From: Rhodovibrionaceae bacterium
GTDB lineage: Bacteria; Pseudomonadota; Alphaproteobacteria; Kiloniellales; DSM-21159
Length of the DNA stretch: 62,391 bases
Reading direction: 5' to 3'
NCBI GenBank assembly: GCA_028282405.1
Contig: JANQIA010000244.1
Span: forward strand, 1-62,391
Position numbers and translations under genes: made by a program. Positions within the stretch are counted from its first letter, which is position 1, and each line of letters starts with the position of its first letter. Shown in pieces: positions 56,714-62,391 of the stretch. The notes under the pieces were generated by a model. It saw nothing but the letters and a program-made list of their open reading frames with translations, did not search any database and was not told where the DNA came from.

Positions 56714-57409
56714 CTAGGCGCTCTCGCCTTTGAACAGGCGGGTCTTGGAGCGGGTGACATGGTCGCGCATGGCACGGCGGGCCTTCGCCGGCTCGCCGTC
56801 GACGATGGCCCGCAGCACCGCCTCGTGCTCGGCGATCAGCCGTTCCCGCCGCACGGCGACCGGCGTGGCGTTCATGCGGCGGGAGATCTCGATCGCCATA
56901 TGCACGCGGCTGGCGACGGACTGGAACGCGTTGACGAAGAAGGTGTTGTGGGTCGCCTGGGCGATGGCCAGGTGGAAGCGGAAGTCGTCGAGGATGCCGC
57001 CGCGCTCCGGGTCCATCAGGCCGGTGCAGAAGGCATCGAAGGCCGCGTTCATGGCCTCGATGTCGTCGGCCGTGCGCCTGGTCGCGGCGAAGTAGGCGCA
57101 TTCGCCTTCATGGGCGATGCGGAAGTCGTAGCACTCCTCGATCTCGGCCATGCTGGCGACGCCTTCGGGGAGCTGCGGCGAGGCCGCCGTTTGCCGCAGC
57201 ACGTAGCTGCCCGAGCCTCTGCGCGACTCGATCAGGCCCTCGGCCCGCAGCCGGGCCAGCACCTCCCGCACCACCGGCCGTGAGGCGCCGTAGTTGCGGC
57301 AGAGCTCGACCTCGGGCGGCAGGCGCGTGCCGATGGGAAAGCTGCCGTCGATCACCAGCCCCAGAATTCCGTCGTAAACCTGCTCGGTCAGGGTCGCTCT
57401 CTTGGTCAC
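56714..57409 (-). CDS. GntR/FadR-family transcriptional regulator
   Basis: GTRLPPEVELCRNYGASRPVVREVLARLRAEGLIESRRGSGSYV; FCD-type C-terminus. Confidence 0.92.
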   Translation of the reverse strand: MTKRATLTEQVYDGILGLVIDGSFPIGTRLPPEVELCRNYGASRPVVREVLARLRAEGLIESRRGSGSYVLRQTAASPQLPEGVASMAEIEECYDFRIAHEGECAYFAATRRTADDIEAMNAAFDAFCTGLMDPERGGILDDFRFHLAIAQATHNTFFVNAFQSVASRVHMAIEISRRMNATPVAVRRERLIAEHEAVLRAIVDGEPAKARRAMRDHVTRSKTRLFKGESA

Positions 57410-57465
57410 AGACGTCTCTTTCAGAACCTGCCGCTCAATCGCGTAGTCTCAGCGTGATATAAGAT

Positions 57466-57482
57466 AATTTGTCTGACAAATT
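57466..57482. promoter_or_regulatory. Candidate GntR/FadR operator AATTTGTCTGACAAATT
   Basis: 8-bp perfect inverted arms around one central base between gntR and the TRAP operon; fits TNGTNNNACNA. Confidence 0.7.
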
Positions 57483-57756
57483 GTCAAGGCGATCTGAGCT
57501 GACCAGGAAGTAAGGCAAAGAAAAACAATATAAAGCAATAAATTAGCTGCAAGCCGTCAAGTCGTTCTGTGATCATCGGTGCTTGAGAGTGAGCTTTTCA
57601 AGATTCTATTTGATTGACAAATTTGCCCCTAACTCTAGGGTCGTGCGCCACAAGACGCAGGGTCCGCGAAAAGGGGCCTTCGCCCTAAGAATGGCACTGC
57701 GAGACAGAAAGAAGCGTGGCGCGAACAAACGCACCACGAGCAAGGAGGAAACCGAG

Positions 57757-58710
57757 ATGTCGAAGCTGACCAAGTTGGTGAAAGGTACAACGCTTGCCGT
57801 TGCCTTGGCGGCCGCCGGGGCCGTGGCGGCGCAGGCGGAAGAGTTCGTGCTCTCGACCGGCTCGCAAGGCGGCTCCTGGTATCCGCTCGGCGGTGCCATC
57901 AAGGGCATCATGGAGCAGAACGACCCCAACGTTTCGGTCACGGTGAAGCCGGGCGCTGGCGTCGCCAATGTGGTCGGCGTCTCCGCCGGCAAGTTCCCCA
58001 TCGCCTTCGCCAACACCATTTCGACGGTCGATGCCCTGGCCGGCCGGCCGCCCTTCCGCGAGCCTGCCCAGAACGTCTGCAACCTCGGCACGCTCTATCC
58101 CCAGTGGTTCCAGATCGTCGCCCGCGACGACGCCAACGTGAACTCCATCGCCGACTTCAAGGGCAAGCGTCTGACCACGCAGCAGAACGGCAACACCGGC
58201 GAGTTCCTCACCCGCGGTCTGCTCGATGCGGTCGGCCTGAGCTACGACGACTTGGAAGATGTCTCGCACGTCTCCTATTCGGACTCGGTCAATCAGATGA
58301 AGGACGGCCACGCCGACATCTTCACCCTTGGCACGGCGCTGCCGGCGGGCGCGGTGATGGACGTTGCCTCCAGCCGCGATATCGAGATCGTTCCCGTGAC
58401 CGAAGAGATCTTCGAGTACTTCAAGGACAGGAACGCGGCCTTCATCAAGCGCACCATCAAGGCGGACAGCTACCCCGGCCTGAGCAAGGATGCCGAGGCC
58501 ATCACCTATGGCACGCACCTGATCGCCGCCTGCGACTACGACGGCGAGATCGTCACCCAGATGCTGACGGCCGTGGTCGACAATCTCGACTCGCTCTCCT
58601 CCGTCAACAAGAGCATGGCGACCCTGACCCTGGACGACATGTCGGCTGAGATTGGCGTGCCGTTGCATCCGGCCGCCGCCGCCTTCTACCAGGCACGCGG
58701 CGTCAACTGA
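57757..58710 (+). CDS. TAXI-family TRAP transporter solute-binding protein
   Basis: EEFVLSTGSQGGSWYPLGGAIKGIMEQNDPNVSVTVKPGAGVANVVGVSAGKFPIAFANT. Confidence 0.92.
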   Translation: MSKLTKLVKGTTLAVALAAAGAVAAQAEEFVLSTGSQGGSWYPLGGAIKGIMEQNDPNVSVTVKPGAGVANVVGVSAGKFPIAFANTISTVDALAGRPPFREPAQNVCNLGTLYPQWFQIVARDDANVNSIADFKGKRLTTQQNGNTGEFLTRGLLDAVGLSYDDLEDVSHVSYSDSVNQMKDGHADIFTLGTALPAGAVMDVASSRDIEIVPVTEEIFEYFKDRNAAFIKRTIKADSYPGLSKDAEAITYGTHLIAACDYDGEIVTQMLTAVVDNLDSLSSVNKSMATLTLDDMSAEIGVPLHPAAAAFYQARGVN

Positions 58711-58723
58711 TCTGTCCCGAGGT

Positions 58724-58789
58724 ACCGGCTCCGCCCCTCCCATTCTCCGCCTTGCGGCGGGAGTTTGCCTGGCTTGGGGTGGAGCCGGT
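58724..58789 (+). terminator. Long nested hairpin between TAXI SBP and permease genes
   Basis: ACCGGCTCCGCCCC pairs with GGGGTGGAGCCGGT (14 bp with one G:U); inner CTCCGCC-ttgc-GGCGGGAG hairpin. Confidence 0.55.
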
Positions 58790-58859
58790 CGTCTTGCGCC
58801 CAATGGCGTGAAGGACCGAGGGGGCCGCAGCGGTCCCCGGGGATGAGGCGACGGCCAAG

Positions 58860-60716
58860 ATGCTGCGAGACCACCGCGACATCGTCGGGCTCCTGATCAG
58901 GGGGCTCCTGCTGACCCTGGCGATCAGCCATCTGTACTTCGCGCTGGCGGGCTATCCCGGCCCCTATCTGCTGCGCGGATATCATGTGGCGATCGGGCTC
59001 GGCCTGGTGTTCCTGACGGTCACCTGGAACGGCGACAAGGTGGCCCGTCCCAGCCTGATCAACGTGGTGCTCGGCCTCGCCGTCGCCTTTGCCGCCCTCT
59101 ATCCGGCGCTCAATCTCGAGTACGTCGAGCTGCGCTTCATGTATGTCGATCCGCTGTCCCACTGGGACCTGATCGTCGGCACGGCGCTGGTGGTCCTGGT
59201 GCTGGAGGGCACGCGGCGCATGCTCGGGCCCGCGCTGCCGGTCGCCGCCTTGGGTTTCATGGTTTTCGCCCTGGTCGCGACGCAAACCTCCTACGAGGTA
59301 CTGGTCGAGCAGCTCTTCCTGACCACCGACGGCATCTTCGGCATTCCGGTCGCCGTCTCCGCCACCTACATGGTGCTCTTCATCGTCTTCGGCGCCTTGG
59401 TCGAGCGCATGGGCGTCGGCCAGCTCTTCATGGACTTCGCCATCGCCCTGACCGGTCGGCAGGTCGGCGGCCCCGCCAAGGTCTCCTGCATCACCAGCGG
59501 CCTCTTCGGCTCGGTCTCCGGCTCGGCTGTGGCCAACGTGATGACCACCGGCGCCTTTTCCATCCCGCTGATGAAGCGCATCGGCTTCAAGCCCTCCTTC
59601 GCCGCCTCGGTGGAGGCGGTGAGCTCCACCGGCGGGCAGATCATGCCGCCGGTCATGGGGGCGGCCGCCTTCGTCATGGCCGAGTATCTCGGTGTCAGCT
59701 ACCTGACCGTCGCCGCCTTGGCCCTGGCGCCGGCGGTGCTCTACTACATCGCCGTCTTCGCCGCGATCCACTTCGAGGCCAAGCGCCTCGACATCGGCAC
59801 CGTGCCCAAGGACCAGCAGATCCCGATCGGCAAGGTGCTGAAGGACCGCGGCCATATGTTCCTGCCGCTCGTCATCATCATCGGCGTTTTGCTGCTGGGC
59901 TATTCCGCGGCCTTCGCGGCCCTCTGCGGGATTGCCGCAATCCTGCCCTCGGCCTTCCTGCGCAAGACCACCCGCCATCATGTCACTTTGAGCAACACTC
60001 TGGCCGCGTTGGAGCAAGGTGCGCGCAACGCCCTCGCCATCGTCGCGGCGACCGCCTGCGCCGGCATCGTCGTCGGGGCCATCAACATCTCCGGCATCGG
60101 CCTCGGCTTCTCCAACTTCGTGATCTCGGCGGCGGGCGACACACTGGTCGTCGCCCTGCTGCTCAGCATGCTGGCCGGCGTCATCCTCGGCATGGGCATG
60201 CCGACCACCCCGGCCTACATCGTGCAGGTGGCGCTCTTGGTGCCGGCGCTGGTCAAGCTCGGCGTGCAGCCGGAGGCGGCGCATCTCTTCGTCTTCTACT
60301 TCGCCATCCTCTCCGCGATCACCCCGCCGGTCGCCATGGCCGTCTATGCCGCCAACGCGCTGGCCGGCGCCAAGGTCTGGGAGTCCAGCATTAAGGCAGT
60401 GAAGCTCGGCCTGCCCGGCTTCATCATTCCCTTCCTCTTCGTCTACGAGCCGGCGATCCTGCTGCAGGGTGACGCGCTCCACGTGACACTGGCGCTGGCC
60501 CAGGCGGTCCTCGGCGTTGTCGTGCTGGCGGCGGCGCTGCACGGCTATCTCTTCGCGCCGCTCAGGACCTGGCACAAGGCGCTGCTGCTGATCGCGACGG
60601 TCGGCCTGATCTATCCGGACTGGCGCGCCTCCCTGCCGGCCCTGGCCTTCATCGCGGTGGTCTATCTGACCTCGCGCATGACCGCCGCGGTGCCGGCCGA
60701 CAGCAAGCAGGGGTGA
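58860..60716 (+). CDS. TRAP transporter fused permease (4TM/12TM)
   Basis: Multi-TM; GLFGSVSGSAVANVMTTGAFSIPLMKRIGFKPSFAASVEAVSSTGGQIMPPVMGAAAFVMAEYLGV. Confidence 0.93.
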   Translation: MLRDHRDIVGLLIRGLLLTLAISHLYFALAGYPGPYLLRGYHVAIGLGLVFLTVTWNGDKVARPSLINVVLGLAVAFAALYPALNLEYVELRFMYVDPLSHWDLIVGTALVVLVLEGTRRMLGPALPVAALGFMVFALVATQTSYEVLVEQLFLTTDGIFGIPVAVSATYMVLFIVFGALVERMGVGQLFMDFAIALTGRQVGGPAKVSCITSGLFGSVSGSAVANVMTTGAFSIPLMKRIGFKPSFAASVEAVSSTGGQIMPPVMGAAAFVMAEYLGVSYLTVAALALAPAVLYYIAVFAAIHFEAKRLDIGTVPKDQQIPIGKVLKDRGHMFLPLVIIIGVLLLGYSAAFAALCGIAAILPSAFLRKTTRHHVTLSNTLAALEQGARNALAIVAATACAGIVVGAINISGIGLGFSNFVISAAGDTLVVALLLSMLAGVILGMGMPTTPAYIVQVALLVPALVKLGVQPEAAHLFVFYFAILSAITPPVAMAVYAANALAGAKVWESSIKAVKLGLPGFIIPFLFVYEPAILLQGDALHVTLALAQAVLGVVVLAAALHGYLFAPLRTWHKALLLIATVGLIYPDWRASLPALAFIAVVYLTSRMTAAVPADSKQG

Positions 60717-60768
60717 TGCGAAAGATCGCAATGGAAAACAGAGCTTCAGGAACGATGGGGATGGTGCG

Positions 60769-61806
60769 GTGAGACTGACGGCACAGCAATTGGAAGGAGC
60801 CGCCGCGCGCATTCTTGCCGCGGCCGGCGCGAGTGAGAGCGACGCGCAACAGGTCGCCACGCGACTGGTCAACGGCAACCTGGTGGGCCACGACTCCCAC
60901 GGCGTCATCCGCCTTTGCCAGTACGCCGAGCAACTGCGTGACGGCTCCATTCGGTCCGGCGGCGAGCTGACCCCGGTGGCTGACTTCGGTGCGGTCTCGG
61001 TCTTCGATGCCAATCTCGGTTTCGGCCAGGTGATGGCCGAGGCGGCGACCTTGAAGGGCATCGAAAAAGCCAAGACCTACGGCAGCGCCACCATCGGCTT
61101 GAGGAACGTCGCCCATGTCGGGCGGCTCGGTGACTGGGCCGAGCTGGCGGCGGAGGCGGGCATGGTCTCCTTCCACTTCGTCAACTCGCCGGCCAAGCCC
61201 GCCGTCTCGCCTTTCGGCGGGGTCGAGCGGCGCATGTCGACCAACCCGATCTGCGTCGGCATTCCGGTCGAGGGCCGTGACCCGGTGATCGTCGACATGA
61301 CCACCTCCTCCGTCGCCGAGGGCAAGCTGCGGGTCGCCAACATGGCCGGGCGCAGCATCCCGGAAGGCTGGATCCTCGACAAGCAGGGCAATCCCTCCCA
61401 GAACCCCGGCGACTACTACGACGGCGGCGCCATGCTGACCATGGGCGCGCATAAGGGATATGGCTTGAGCTTGGTGGTCGATCTCATGGCCGGCGCGCTG
61501 ACCGGCGGCGGCACCACCAGCCCGACCGACAGCGTCAACCGCAACAACATGCTCTCTTTCTTCATCGACCCCGCCGCCTGCCATGCCGGCGCGGAGGCGA
61601 ACGGCATCGCCGCCGGCTACATCGATTGGGTCAAGGCGAGTGCTGCGCGCGACCCTTCCGCACCCGTCCTCATCCCCGGCGAGCCGGAGAATCTGGAGCG
61701 GGCGAAGCGCAGCGAAAACGGCATCGAAGTGCCGGACGGCATCTGGCGACAGATCCTGGACACCGCAGAGGGCCTCGGCCTGTCGGAGGCCAAGCTCATC
61801 GCCTGA
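60769..61806 (+). CDS. Ldh-family (malate/L-lactate/ureidoglycolate-type) dehydrogenase
   Basis: NGNLVGHDSHGVIRLCQYAEQLRDG, PFGGVERRMSTNPICVGIP, MGAHKGYGLSLVVDLMAGALTGGG. Confidence 0.92.
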   Translation: MRLTAQQLEGAAARILAAAGASESDAQQVATRLVNGNLVGHDSHGVIRLCQYAEQLRDGSIRSGGELTPVADFGAVSVFDANLGFGQVMAEAATLKGIEKAKTYGSATIGLRNVAHVGRLGDWAELAAEAGMVSFHFVNSPAKPAVSPFGGVERRMSTNPICVGIPVEGRDPVIVDMTTSSVAEGKLRVANMAGRSIPEGWILDKQGNPSQNPGDYYDGGAMLTMGAHKGYGLSLVVDLMAGALTGGGTTSPTDSVNRNNMLSFFIDPAACHAGAEANGIAAGYIDWVKASAARDPSAPVLIPGEPENLERAKRSENGIEVPDGIWRQILDTAEGLGLSEAKLIA

Positions 61807-61858
61807 TCGTTCCTTCTTTCATTCGTTCAACAACACATCCAAACGAGGCTGACCCAAC

Positions 61859-62391
61859 ATGGCGCAGAACCAGCAAGATCTTGCCCTCCGTAACCCTCTA
61901 AAGACCGCGCTGAAAGAGAACCGGCTGCAGCTCGGCCTGTGGAACTCGCTCTGTAGCAACATGTCCGTCGAGATACTGTCCTACGCCGGCTTCGACTGGA
62001 TGCTGTTCGATACGGAGCATGCGCCGAGCGACTACGGCGATCTTTTGGGGCAGCTCCAGGCCATCAAGGGCAGCCCGACGGTGCCCATGGTACGGCCCCC
62101 CTGGAACGACATGGTGACCCTGAAGCGTCTGCTCGATATGGGCTTCTACAACTTCGTCATCCCCTTCGTGCAGACCGCCGAAGAGGCGAAGGCGGCGGTC
62201 AGCGCCGTGCGCTATCCGCCCCAGGGCGTGCGGGGCGTAGCGGCGGCCATGCGGGCGAGCTGCTATGGCTACAACCGCGACTACTGGCAGAGCATCAACG
62301 AGCAGATCGGCCTGCTCGTGCAGGTGGAGACCATCGAGGCGGCGGGCCGGCTGGACGCGATCTGCGCCGTCGAGGGGGTCGATGCGGTCTT
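61859..62391 (+). CDS. HpcH/HpaI-family aldolase, 3' truncated by window edge
   Basis: LKENRLQLGLWNSLCSNMSVEILSYAGFDWMLFDTEHAPSDYGDLLGQLQAI...YPPQGVRGVAAAMRASCYG. Confidence 0.92.
   Translation, partial: MAQNQQDLALRNPLKTALKENRLQLGLWNSLCSNMSVEILSYAGFDWMLFDTEHAPSDYGDLLGQLQAIKGSPTVPMVRPPWNDMVTLKRLLDMGFYNFVIPFVQTAEEAKAAVSAVRYPPQGVRGVAAAMRASCYGYNRDYWQSINEQIGLLVQVETIEAAGRLDAICAVEGVDAV

Noticed and set aside
58686-61073. 795-aa minus-strand ORF opposite the TRAP permease
   Set aside because: Histidine/Asp/Arg/Gly-rich antisense artefact of GC-rich TM coding sequence
1-62391. Mobile element origin of the cassette array
   Set aside because: No transposase, integrase, tRNA or terminal inverted repeats recognised; duplications look like homologous/unequal recombination

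Overview
High-GC, probably alphaproteobacterial (Rhodospirillales-like, by gene style only) chromosomal window. The left ~36 kb is a single-strand array of six consecutive fecI (ECF sigma) - fecR (anti-sigma/sensor) - STN-domain TonB-dependent receptor (TBDR) cassettes. Two cassettes, plus a truncated one at the left edge, also carry PepSY reductase-like membrane genes. The array ends in its own exbB-exbD-exbD'-tonB energising operon. A recurring 15-bp TGCGA-N5-TCGCA-type inverted repeat (Fur-like) lies before every fecI, before every receptor and twice before exbB. Special features of the array: the second ExbD has Asn at the conserved transmembrane Asp position; one FecR lacks the usual N-terminal anti-sigma (DUF4880-like) segment; there are clear scars of tandem duplication and receptor/regulator reshuffling. 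The right ~26 kb is mostly metabolic: a CoA-transferase/LysR/Liv ABC transporter/ALDH/SDR/class I fumarase cluster; a decayed secreted-protein gene; a minus-strand operon encoding a DyP-like peroxidase and a catalase-like protein (both with non-canonical motifs), an unknown 177-aa protein, a small membrane protein and an ion channel; a TPR regulator; two VPLPA/PEP-CTERM-like proteins; LysR and GntR regulators; and a TAXI-TRAP transporter with Ldh-type dehydrogenase and HpaI-type aldolase. No rRNA, tRNA, CRISPR array or transposase was recognised. All family calls come from reading the translations; no database search was run.
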